Assembly (NCBI GenBank): GCA_937880805.1
Contig: CALGRR010000055.1
Coordinates: forward strand, 1-12,303
Reading direction: 5' to 3'
From: an uncultured Clostridia bacterium
GTDB taxonomy: Bacteria > Bacillota > Clostridia > Oscillospirales > Acutalibacteraceae
Length of the DNA: 12,303 nt
Shown here: piece by piece, positions 6,847 to 12,303 of the stretch
Position numbering within the stretch: the first letter of the stretch is position 1
Layout: every line of letters starts with the position of its first letter
Made by a program: the position numbers and the translations under genes
Notes under the pieces: model-generated
What the model was told of the DNA's origin: nothing
Databases searched by the model: none
What the model saw: only the letters and a program-made list of their open reading frames with translations

Positions 6847-7773
6847 TTATTCTGAAATACCGAAAGCCTTTATAAGATTTTCGTATTCATTATCGCTGAT
6901 TGCAACAACCGAGCCGTGGCGGGGGCGAACTCCGTCAAAGCTGTATTTTTCGGGGTCAAGTGCAGAAAAGCTTTCAAAATCCTTTGTCTGCTGTGCAAAA
7001 AATCTGCCTTTTCCGTATTCATCCATAATCATAACCCAATAATCCGTGCCCGTTATGTTATAAATTGAACTGCCCTCAACTCCGTTTTCGGAAAGCGAGC
7101 AAACAACCGGCTCCGTATCATAGGGACCCGTAAGCTTTTTCGATTTAACAAAAGCTATTGTCTGGTCCTCGTCGTGCTTGAAATAAAGGTAGTAATAACC
7201 GTTATCTTTGTTATAAGCTATATCGCCGTCTATTGTCTGAATACCGGGTCGCTGATAAAGAAGCTCGGGCTTTGTGAGAGTTTTGAAATCATCGGTATAT
7301 GCGAAATAAAGCTGTGCAACATCGTTTTCAACTGTTGAGATTGCCCAGTAAACCATATAGCTCTGCTTTTCGGCATCCCATATTGCTTGCGGTGCCCACG
7401 AACGGTTTGTGTTTGCAAATTCACCGCCGAAATCGCGGATGTCAATGATTGTTTCGTCAGTCCAGTTAATTAAATCACTCGATTTCCAGGTAACAAGAGC
7501 GTGGTTTGAAACCCACCCTTCATCGCTTTTCATATCCGTGCCGATTATATAATAATATCCGTTTTCACCTTTGAAAATATAGGGGTCACGAACGCATTTT
7601 TTGCCGCCCTGCTGAATAATAACGGGCTCATTGTTGTTAAGCGGTCTGAAATTATATCCGTCTGCACTTACGGCAAAATGAATTCTTTCTTCCTCGGGTG
7701 CGTTGCCCACAAAATGGCAGAAAAGATATTTGCCCGAACGGCTTTCGGCAGGGGAAGCATAGGCATTTTTCAT
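6847..7773 (-). CDS. GH43-like five-bladed propeller glycosidase
   Basis: Probable beta-xylosidase or alpha-L-arabinosidase type enzyme of the GH43 superfamily, 308 residues, without a signal peptide. The triad expected of the fold can be placed: Asp63 in VRDPYIF (base), Asp182 or Asp184 in TIDGDIAY (pKa modulator) and Glu233 in VEGSSIY (acid). His286 in RPRHGSV fits the central metal-associated histidine of many GH43 enzymes. Repeating propeller-strand patterns are seen (GYYYIIGTD 72-80, GYYYLYFKH 192-200, DYWVMIM 244-250). Substrate cannot be fixed from sequence. The start at 7773 follows GGAGGA at a proper distance; the frame opens earlier at 7815, upstream of the predicted transcription start. 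It is the first gene of the operon with fucO and melA. Confidence 0.8.
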   Translation of the reverse strand: MKNAYASPAESRSGKYLFCHFVGNAPEEERIHFAVSADGYNFRPLNNNEPVIIQQGGKKCVRDPYIFKGENGYYYIIGTDMKSDEGWVSNHALVTWKSSDLINWTDETIIDIRDFGGEFANTNRSWAPQAIWDAEKQSYMVYWAISTVENDVAQLYFAYTDDFKTLTKPELLYQRPGIQTIDGDIAYNKDNGYYYLYFKHDEDQTIAFVKSKKLTGPYDTEPVVCSLSENGVEGSSIYNITGTDYWVMIMDEYGKGRFFAQQTKDFESFSALDPEKYSFDGVRPRHGSVVAISDNEYENLIKAFGISE

Positions 7774-7805
7774 AATAAGCGTTCCTCCGATTGATTTCTG
7801 ATTTA

Positions 7806-7834
7806 ATAATAACACAGAGCAATAATCAAATCAA
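7806..7834 (-). promoter_or_regulatory. Promoter of the GH43-fucO-melA operon
   Basis: On the minus strand TTGATT (7834-7829), 17 bp, TATTAT (7811-7806). Transcription would start near 7799 with a 26-nt leader. The weak match of the -35 box compared with TTGACA fits a promoter helped by an activator bound just upstream. Confidence 0.6.
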
Positions 7835-7849
7835 GAAGGATTTTATTAA

Positions 7850-7884
7850 TTACAATTTTGTAATTTCAAATTACAGTTTTGTAA
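7850..7884. promoter_or_regulatory. Tandem 14-bp palindromic operators, 21 bp apart
   Basis: TTACAATTTTGTAA (7850-7863) and TTACAGTTTTGTAA (7871-7884) differ at one base. Each is an inverted repeat with outer arms TTACA and TGTAA. Their centres are 21 bp apart, two helical turns, so two dimers would sit on the same DNA face. They occupy the space between the -35 boxes of the divergent promoters, centred near -57 for the sugar operon and near -48 for the lipoprotein gene, positions typical of activators but also of cooperative repressors. The regulator is not in the window. Confidence 0.6.
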
Positions 7885-7890
7885 CAATTA

Positions 7891-7919
7891 TTGACAAAAT
7901 ATTTTTCCGTCTTTACAAT
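7891..7919 (+). promoter_or_regulatory. Promoter of the WG-repeat lipoprotein gene
   Basis: TTGACA at 7891-7896, exactly 17 bp, TACAAT at 7914-7919. Transcription would start near 7926. The -35 box begins 6 bp after the second palindrome. Confidence 0.75.
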
Positions 7920-7967
7920 TAAATCAAGATTTGAATGGTTTTGATTAATTTTAGAGGGGGCGTAAAA

Positions 7968-9542
7968 ATGAATTTTAATTCTATGAAATTTTTATTGTTA
8001 ATACTTGTTGCGGTATCTGTAGTGGTGTTGTTTGGTTGCAACGGTAATTTGAAATCTGAAAAAGAAACAACAACGGTAATTCAGCAGAATAATCAGGAAA
8101 CAGATAAAACTCTGCCTGCATTACCCGTAGAAAATCTTGAAGCTCAAAAACAAAATAAAGAAGAAACAGTTTATAAAAAATGGTATGAAGGAGATTCGCC
8201 GACTCTTATTCCCCGAAACGATTACGGTCCTCTTGTGCCGTTTATCGGTATGTGCAAGAATTATACCAGATTTGCAGCAGAAGGCGGTGCCGATGATCTT
8301 TCATATTACGGGGTTATGACAAAAGATGGAAGAGTAGTTGTTGATCCGATATATCCGAGCATTTTTTATGTTGATTTGGATAACGGAGAGAGATTACTGT
8401 ATTTCAATTCTTTTGTAGATTCCGATTATAAAATGAAATACGGTTCTGCACTTGCAGCTTCGGATGGTTCTTGGGTTATAGATATGGGACATAACGGAGA
8501 GCTCAGAGAGCATAAGGATAATAAACTTATAATAAGCTACTATAAAACAGAAGATGCCCCTTCGCGAATGGAGGTTTATGATTATAACGGAAATTTGCTC
8601 TTTAAAGTTGATGGCTATATGACTGACAGAGCTTTTAACAGCGGGTACCTTCCTGTTTATAATTCTATTGCAGAAGAGGACACTGTGTTCAGAATAATTG
8701 ACGAAAACGGAAACTTTGTTTTTGATGAATATGATTACGCTTCAGAGTTTAAAAATGGGTATCTTGTTGTTGAAAAAAATGATCTTTACGGTGTTATTGA
8801 TACGAAAGGAAAGTGGTTTATAGATCCGATTTATAAAGATATTAATTCTTTTGAAGGTGAATATTTTGAAATATCGCTTCCGAACAACAAGTATATGATA
8901 ATTGATGAAAACAAAAAGAAAGTAGTTACCTATACTCAATCGGAAGAGGAAAAAAGAGAGTATTTATTTTATGCGGGTAAATTGATATATAAATATGAGG
9001 ATATATACAGATTTGCAGAAGATGACGAACCTATAGTATGTAAGGCGAACGGAATGAAAGCAAAGGCTGTTTTTGAAGACGGCTTGTTTTATTGTTCCGA
9101 TGAAAGCCAACATTATATTTTTGATATTGATGGAAATTTGGTGGAAACTATAGATAGTAAGATACGCACAATCGATTTTAAAGAATACAAAAATTATTAT
9201 GAAATCTGGGATTATTCTGAAGACGGAACGGCACAGCTTAGTATGTATGACAAAAGAACCAACAAAATGGTTTATACAGTATGCTACAAAAGAGGAGAAG
9301 ATGGTAGTGTATATGTATATGAAGAAGCTGGTTTGATTCTTATGAGTAAGATAGAGGGTGACTATCGCTTTAAAGAACGTCAGATTTATGATATAAGAAG
9401 CGAAAAAGTGCTGTTTGAAGATTTTGTAGATTGCAATGTTGAAATTGTCGACGGAGATTTGTTTATAAGTGTATGTGATGAAAACTATATAGAAGTTTAT
9501 AACGGTAATCTTGATGCTGTTTTGAGATACCCGAATAAATGA
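7968..9542 (+). CDS. Lipoprotein with WG-type repeats
   Basis: A 524-residue secreted protein anchored by lipid. It has a hydrophobic signal peptide (7-22) followed by LFGC with the lipidated Cys24, then a polar Glu/Lys/Thr/Gln-rich linker to about residue 70. The body contains WG (KWG-like) repeat units; the clearest are YGVMTKDGRVVVDPIY (114-129) and YGVIDTKGKWFIDPIY (274-289), with more degenerate units such as FRIIDENGNFVFDEYDY (241-257). Such repeats form beta-rich surfaces of unclear, probably binding, function. GAGGGGG 8 nt before the ATG at 7968 decides the start over the upstream ATG at 7935. The coding sequence is more AT-rich and uses more TTG and TTA leucine codons than the sugar genes. 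It is divergent from the GH43 operon; a role in glycan sensing is only a guess. Confidence 0.82.
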   Translation: MNFNSMKFLLLILVAVSVVVLFGCNGNLKSEKETTTVIQQNNQETDKTLPALPVENLEAQKQNKEETVYKKWYEGDSPTLIPRNDYGPLVPFIGMCKNYTRFAAEGGADDLSYYGVMTKDGRVVVDPIYPSIFYVDLDNGERLLYFNSFVDSDYKMKYGSALAASDGSWVIDMGHNGELREHKDNKLIISYYKTEDAPSRMEVYDYNGNLLFKVDGYMTDRAFNSGYLPVYNSIAEEDTVFRIIDENGNFVFDEYDYASEFKNGYLVVEKNDLYGVIDTKGKWFIDPIYKDINSFEGEYFEISLPNNKYMIIDENKKKVVTYTQSEEEKREYLFYAGKLIYKYEDIYRFAEDDEPIVCKANGMKAKAVFEDGLFYCSDESQHYIFDIDGNLVETIDSKIRTIDFKEYKNYYEIWDYSEDGTAQLSMYDKRTNKMVYTVCYKRGEDGSVYVYEEAGLILMSKIEGDYRFKERQIYDIRSEKVLFEDFVDCNVEIVDGDLFISVCDENYIEVYNGNLDAVLRYPNK

Positions 9543-9571
9543 AGAAAAAACCGCCGAGAATGATGGGTGTT

Positions 9572-9608
9572 CGTAAAACAGTTAAACCTAAAATTTAACT
9601 ATTTTACG
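9572..9608. other. Long AT-rich inverted repeat
   Basis: CGTAAAACAGTTAAA (9572-9586) pairs with TTTAACTATTTTACG (9594-9608) with one C/A mismatch and a 7-base loop. No T-run follows, so it is not an ordinary terminator. It lies between the lipoprotein gene and the tnpV remnant and could mark the end of the mobile element or a recombinase site; RNA structure at the 3' end of the lipoprotein mRNA is another option. Confidence 0.5.
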
Positions 9609-9641
9609 GCATCTGTCAGACGGGGTTGGTAATCAACAACG

Positions 9642-9688
9642 AAAAATGAGTGATGCCAGGTCGAAAGACCGAGCATCACTCATTTTTT
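9642..9688 (+). terminator. Terminator hairpin with GAAA tetraloop
   Basis: AAAAATGAGTGATGC (9642-9656) pairs with 9673-9687. Inside, GGTC/GACC closes a GAAA loop, and the arm ends in a T-run. It is the first clear terminator after the lipoprotein gene. Because it ends 27 nt before the tnpV Shine-Dalgarno sequence, it could instead be an attenuator or insulator belonging to the mobile element. The symmetric A and T runs allow action in both directions. Confidence 0.8.
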
Positions 9689-9714
9689 ATCTTAACGCTT
9701 ATACTTTCGATATT

Positions 9715-10203
9715 ATGGAGGAACATATTATGCAGGAACTGAACTATATTCGTTGTGGTGATTACTATATTCCCAATATTCGCTTACCGGAGGAAAACAG
9801 ACCTATTGGTCGGTGGGGACGTATGCACAGAGATTATCTCAAGGAACACAACCCATTCGCTTCAATGATCTTTGTCTCAGCGGTGAATTGTGGACATATC
9901 TGGCTGATTTGAATGAGCTGGCACAGAACCGCCTTGAACTTATCATCGAACAGATAAAGGCATCTGAAGGCGTGACAGAGGGCATGAAGCAACACGATCA
10001 GATGGCGTGGGTTGGAGCTATGAACAGCATCCGCAATCGTGCAGAGGAGATTATTATGCGTGAGATGATCTATGAGGAGGATGCGGTATGAGAATCCTTG
10101 AAGAATTATGGTACGGCAACATCGAGCCAACTGAATATGATACATCCTCTTGCAAAGAGTATAGGAAACTGTTGGGGCTGATTTGCAGAAATGAAGAAAA
10201 GAG
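9715..10203 (+). mobile_element. Mobile-element remnant (tnpV plus DUF6809-like gene)
   Basis: Two overlapping genes, tnpV-like and DUF6809-like, are a pair often found as cargo in Clostridia integrative or mobilizable elements. No recombinase or relaxase is present, so this is a fragment. The right edge is set where DUF6809-like coding gives way to chemotaxis-receptor coding near 10,200. The left edge is uncertain and may include the hairpins at 9572-9688. Confidence 0.6.
9730..10091 (+). pseudogene. tnpV: TnpV-type transposon protein, frameshifted
   Basis: The first frame starts at the ATG at 9730 behind GGAGGA and gives MQELNYIRCGDYYIP, then RPIGRWGRMHRDYLKEHNP, the typical N-terminus of TnpV proteins. 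It then runs off into unrelated residues and stops at 9912. The other half continues in a second frame as IRFNDLCLSGELWTYLADL and on to a stop at 10091. The switch falls at about 9853-9856 and needs one base to be added, so one base appears lost in CCCATT. Joined, the protein would be about 120 residues, the expected family size. The function of TnpV is not known; it is a conserved cargo protein. No X_XXY_YYZ slippery heptamer is seen, so decay or a sequencing error is likelier than programmed frameshifting. Confidence 0.8.
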
Positions 10204-10258
10204 GATACGCAACAGAGTGCAAATGTGGAGAAGACCGGTACCGGATTCGAAGAAGTAA
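10088..10258 (+). pseudogene. DUF6809-like gene, truncated
   Basis: The ATG at 10088 overlaps the tnpV stop by four bases (ATGA), a translationally coupled arrangement. The predicted start MRILEELWYGNIEP and the segment CKEYRKLLGLICRNEEK resemble the N-terminal part of DUF6809-type proteins that usually follow tnpV. After residue 39 the similarity ends, and the remaining 17 residues (arginine-rich, ending PVPDSKK) are an out-of-frame reading of chemotaxis-receptor DNA. The frame is 56 residues long, roughly the first half of the family. The cut lies at about 10,198-10,204. The family assignment rests on a short stretch and is from memory of family patterns. Confidence 0.6.
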
Positions 10259-10518
10259 AGAAGGGTATTGATATTTCCTTAGAAGGTGTGAAAGCGATTT
10301 CTGAGAGTATGGGTAAACTGGATGAAGCCCGTATTAATGTGGTAGATGTTGTACAGAATCTGACCGCAATTGCAGAAGAAAATGCGGCAGGTACCGAGGA
10401 AACCTCTGCTTCTACTACTGAAGTGGCTGCAATCGTACAGAATATGGCTGAACAGGCAACTACCTTAAAAGAGGTTGCAGGTCAGATGGAAGAATCTGTA
10501 AGCGTATTTAAAATGTAA
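10201..10518 (+). pseudogene. Methyl-accepting chemotaxis protein, C-terminal fragment
   Basis: About 105 residues in frame to the stop at 10518, with no ribosome binding site at its front. The sequence is the distal helix of an MCP signalling domain: heptad-patterned, containing LTAIAEENAAGTEETSAST, then VQNMAEQATTLKEVAGQMEESV and a final VFKM. The sensor domain, membrane segments, HAMP domain and the first helix of the coiled coil are missing, so it cannot signal. The frame opens only just upstream at 10195, after a TGA, exactly where the mobile-element gene loses similarity. A GTG at 10225 could in principle start a product, but nothing supports translation there. Confidence 0.85.
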
Positions 10519-10529
10519 AAGCAAACAAA

Positions 10530-10558
10530 ACAACGTCCTGAAAATGGGCGTTGTTTTT
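10530..10558 (+). terminator. Terminator after the chemotaxis-protein fragment
   Basis: ACAACGTCC (10530-10538) pairs with GGGCGTTGT (10546-10554), one G-T pair, 7-base loop, followed by T's. It starts 11 nt after the stop and would be the native terminator of the receptor gene. Confidence 0.85.
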
Positions 10559-10579
10559 ATGTGAAAAAAGGTGTATAAA
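10551..10579 (+). promoter_or_regulatory. Possible promoter of the helicase gene
   Basis: TTGTTT (10551-10556), 17 bp, TATAAA (10574-10579). The -35 box overlaps the arm of the terminator. A leader of about 50 nt with three GTGAAAA-type repeats follows. The match is moderate. Confidence 0.35.
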
Positions 10580-10638
10580 TTAATAGGTGAAAAAATAGTA
10601 AGTGAAAATGGATAGGCAGAAAAGGATTAATTAACAGA

Positions 10639-12201
10639 ATGATTGAGAACTTTGAAAAAGAATTGTTTGATGAAACAGAAGAACTGCGTTATGAGGATGC
10701 GCATATAGATAAAAGGATTCTGCGGGCTGTAACAGAGATGGGATTTGAAAATATGACCCCTATCCAAAAGCAGGCAATACCGGTGCTTATGGAAGGAAGG
10801 GATGTAATCGGACAGGCACAGACCGGTACCGGAAAGACGGCAGCCTTCGGTATCCCTATGTTGCAGCGTGTTGAAGAGGGGGACCGTTCTTTACAGGGAA
10901 TTATTTTGTGTCCCACCAGGGAATTGGCAATTCAGGCGGCGGAGGAACTTAGAAAGTTTGCCAAATATATGCACGGTATTAGAGTGTTGCCTGTTTACGG
11001 CGGTCAGGATATCGAGCGTCAGATTAAAGCGCTAAAAGGCGGTGTGCAGATTATCGTAGGTACGCCGGGACGTGTGATGGACCACATGCGCAGACATACC
11101 ATAAAAGTACAGAATGTAAAAATGGTAGTATTGGATGAAGCGGACGAGATGTTGAACATGGGCTTTAGAGAAGATATGGAGACCATTTTGGGGCAAATAG
11201 AGAACGACCATCAGACAGCACTGTTTTCGGCAACCATGCCCCAGGCGATTCTGGATATCACGGATGCCTATCAAAAGGAAGCAGTTACCATAAAAGTGAC
11301 TAAAAAAGAATTGACAATCCCCCTTATCAGACAATATTATTTTGTGGTGAAAAATATCTACAAAGAAGAAGTGATATGCAGGCTGCTGGAGTTATATGGT
11401 TTTAAACGCTCCATTATCTTCTGTAATACAAAGAAGATGGTGGATGAGCTTACGGAGAATTTAAAGAACAGGGGAATACAGGCGGAAGGGCTCCATGGAG
11501 ATATGACCCAGAAACAAAGGGATTTTGTTATGAACCGCTTCAAAAACGGTGGCTTGGAAATTCTGATTGCCACAGATGTGGCAGCCCGCGGTATCGACGT
11601 AGATGATTTGGAAGCGGTATTCAATTACGATATTCCCCAGGATATAGAATATTACGTGCACCGCATCGGGCGTACCGGACGTGCAGGCAAAGAGGGTATG
11701 GCGTTTACCTTTGCTTACGGCAGGGATTTGTACAAGATTCGTGATATCGAGAGAGTCTGCAAGACAAAAATGACGGAGCAGAAAATCCCGAAAGCTTCCC
11801 AGATTATGGCTATTAAGATTGATAAACTGTTACAGACTGCGGCGGATAAAGCGGGAGAGAGTGATTTGGCCGGTTTACAGGAAAAACTGGAAGATAAGCT
11901 GGCAGAACTGGAAGCAGACCCTATGGAAATCTTAACGGCACTTGTGAAAATGCAGGTGGGTGAGGATTTGCAGGAAATTGTGGCAGAGGAGCCCGGAAGG
12001 CGGAAGCATGGCCACAGAGACGGTTCAGAGCGCAAGGACAGAAAAGGAAGACGTGACAGGGGACAAGAGCGTGCGCATAATGGTGAACGCAGAAGAGAAG
12101 GAGAGCGGAATACAAACGGGTATCGTAAGAAAGAAGGCGGGAGAAACCGTAGAGACTATTTTGCATCCAAATCTGATAGACAGTTAGGAGGAATACTATG
12201 A
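10639..12201 (+). CDS. DEAD-box ATP-dependent RNA helicase
   Basis: Cytosolic RNA helicase of 520 residues, in the CshA/DeaD group that remodels rRNA, mRNA and decay complexes. All family motifs are intact in order: Q motif around MTPIQKQAIP (39-48), motif I AQTGTGKT (60-67), Ia PTRELA (92-97), Ib TPGR (142-145), II DEAD (166-169), III SAT (197-199), V TDVAARGID (312-320) and VI HRIGRTGR (341-348). A helical segment with many Glu and Leu (about 395-450) is followed by an Arg/Gly/Asp/Lys-rich tail from about 455, likely disordered and RNA-binding. The Shine-Dalgarno match (AAAGGA, 12 nt from the ATG) is weak. Its codon use, with more TTG and CTG for leucine, differs from the left-hand genes, where CTT dominates. 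The stop overlaps the next start. Confidence 0.95.
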   Translation: MIENFEKELFDETEELRYEDAHIDKRILRAVTEMGFENMTPIQKQAIPVLMEGRDVIGQAQTGTGKTAAFGIPMLQRVEEGDRSLQGIILCPTRELAIQAAEELRKFAKYMHGIRVLPVYGGQDIERQIKALKGGVQIIVGTPGRVMDHMRRHTIKVQNVKMVVLDEADEMLNMGFREDMETILGQIENDHQTALFSATMPQAILDITDAYQKEAVTIKVTKKELTIPLIRQYYFVVKNIYKEEVICRLLELYGFKRSIIFCNTKKMVDELTENLKNRGIQAEGLHGDMTQKQRDFVMNRFKNGGLEILIATDVAARGIDVDDLEAVFNYDIPQDIEYYVHRIGRTGRAGKEGMAFTFAYGRDLYKIRDIERVCKTKMTEQKIPKASQIMAIKIDKLLQTAADKAGESDLAGLQEKLEDKLAELEADPMEILTALVKMQVGEDLQEIVAEEPGRRKHGHRDGSERKDRKGRRDRGQERAHNGERRREGERNTNGYRKKEGGRNRRDYFASKSDRQLGGIL

Positions 12202-12303
12202 TGCAAGCAGTGTTACCAAGTCATTTTCGTGTACGTATGATATCTGGATTTTCCAGATGTTTATGGAATCGTCCAGGTGAAATATATTATATCGGTGGAG
12301 CAG
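12198..12303 (+). CDS. Start of a gene, possibly sporulation sigma factor SigE (partial)
   Basis: The ATG at 12198 overlaps the helicase TGA (ATGA), with TAGGAGGA 5-7 nt upstream inside the helicase's last codons. Translation is thus probably coupled to the helicase. Only 35 residues are in the window. After a basic N-terminus they reach RPGEIYYIGGA, which resembles the EVYYIGGS stretch near the start of SigE, just before the sigma region-2 entry (LPPPL). If right, this would be the mother-cell sigma factor of early sporulation. The evidence is one short motif; the usual upstream partner spoIIGA is not present. The gene runs off the window. Confidence 0.45.
   Translation, partial: MMQAVLPSHFRVRMISGFSRCLWNRPGEIYYIGGA

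Noticed and set aside
7850..7884. BlaI/CopY-type operator
   Set aside because: Those operators have TACA-N2-TGTA; here the spacing is N4, and no metal- or beta-lactam-related gene is nearby.
7935..7967. Earlier ATG for the lipoprotein
   Set aside because: It would add residues before a perfect signal peptide and would place the ribosome site GAGGGGG inside the coding region.
9646..9729. Upstream ATG at 9646 as the tnpV start
   Set aside because: It lies inside the left arm of a terminator hairpin and lacks a Shine-Dalgarno sequence, while GGAGGA precedes the ATG at 9730 and family similarity begins there.
9845..9860. Programmed ribosomal frameshift in tnpV
   Set aside because: No slippery heptamer or obvious downstream pseudoknot is seen; a lost base is simpler.
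10225..10518. Independent 97-residue protein starting at GTG 10225
   Set aside because: Similarity to the MCP signalling helix begins upstream of that codon and there is no ribosome site, so it is a gene remnant.
1..12303. CRISPR arrays, tRNA or rRNA genes, riboswitches
   Set aside because: No spaced direct repeats, cloverleaf-like sequences or recognisable aptamer motifs were seen, and predicted 5' leaders are mostly too short for riboswitches.

Overview
The window looks like a chromosome segment of an anaerobic, probably gut-dwelling Clostridia-type Firmicute. The signs are moderate to low GC, strong AGGAGG-type ribosome binding sites, TTGACA/TATAAT-type promoters with 17-bp spacing, a Bacillus/Clostridium-type LexA box, and family relationships of the proteins. 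No rRNA, tRNA or CRISPR array is visible.

Left part (1-7.8 kb). A class I DAHP synthase opens the window and ends at a hairpin terminator. It is followed by a YolD-like protein (minus), a short GH29 alpha-L-fucosidase with its own promoter and terminator (plus), and a Y-family DNA polymerase (minus). The polymerase has a clear promoter and a near-consensus SOS box upstream. Divergent from it is an uncalled 50-codon gene with its own promoter, Shine-Dalgarno sequence and terminator. Next comes a three-gene minus-strand operon in transcription order: a GH43-like glycosidase, the lactaldehyde reductase fucO and the GH4 alpha-galactosidase melA. Together with the GH29 gene it suggests processing of host or plant glycans containing fucose, galactose and perhaps arabinose or xylose. 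FucO would regenerate NAD+ by reducing the lactaldehyde made from fucose or rhamnose.

Middle (7.77-9.54 kb). A 194-bp divergent control region holds two facing promoters. Exactly between their -35 boxes lie two copies of a 14-bp palindrome whose centres are 21 bp apart. The plus-strand promoter drives a secreted lipoprotein with WG-type repeats.

Right part (9.55-12.3 kb). After two strong hairpins comes a decayed mobile-element remnant: a tnpV-type gene split by a frameshift, then a DUF6809-like gene whose coding similarity stops abruptly near 10,200. At that point the sequence turns, in another frame, into the C-terminal piece of a methyl-accepting chemotaxis protein that has lost its front. 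Beyond it is an intact DEAD-box RNA helicase whose stop codon overlaps the start of a cut-off gene; its first 35 residues resemble the N-terminus of sporulation factor SigE. Leucine codon preference differs between the left and right parts. The break near 10,200 is therefore either a real rearrangement at a mobile element or an assembly join between two related genomes.
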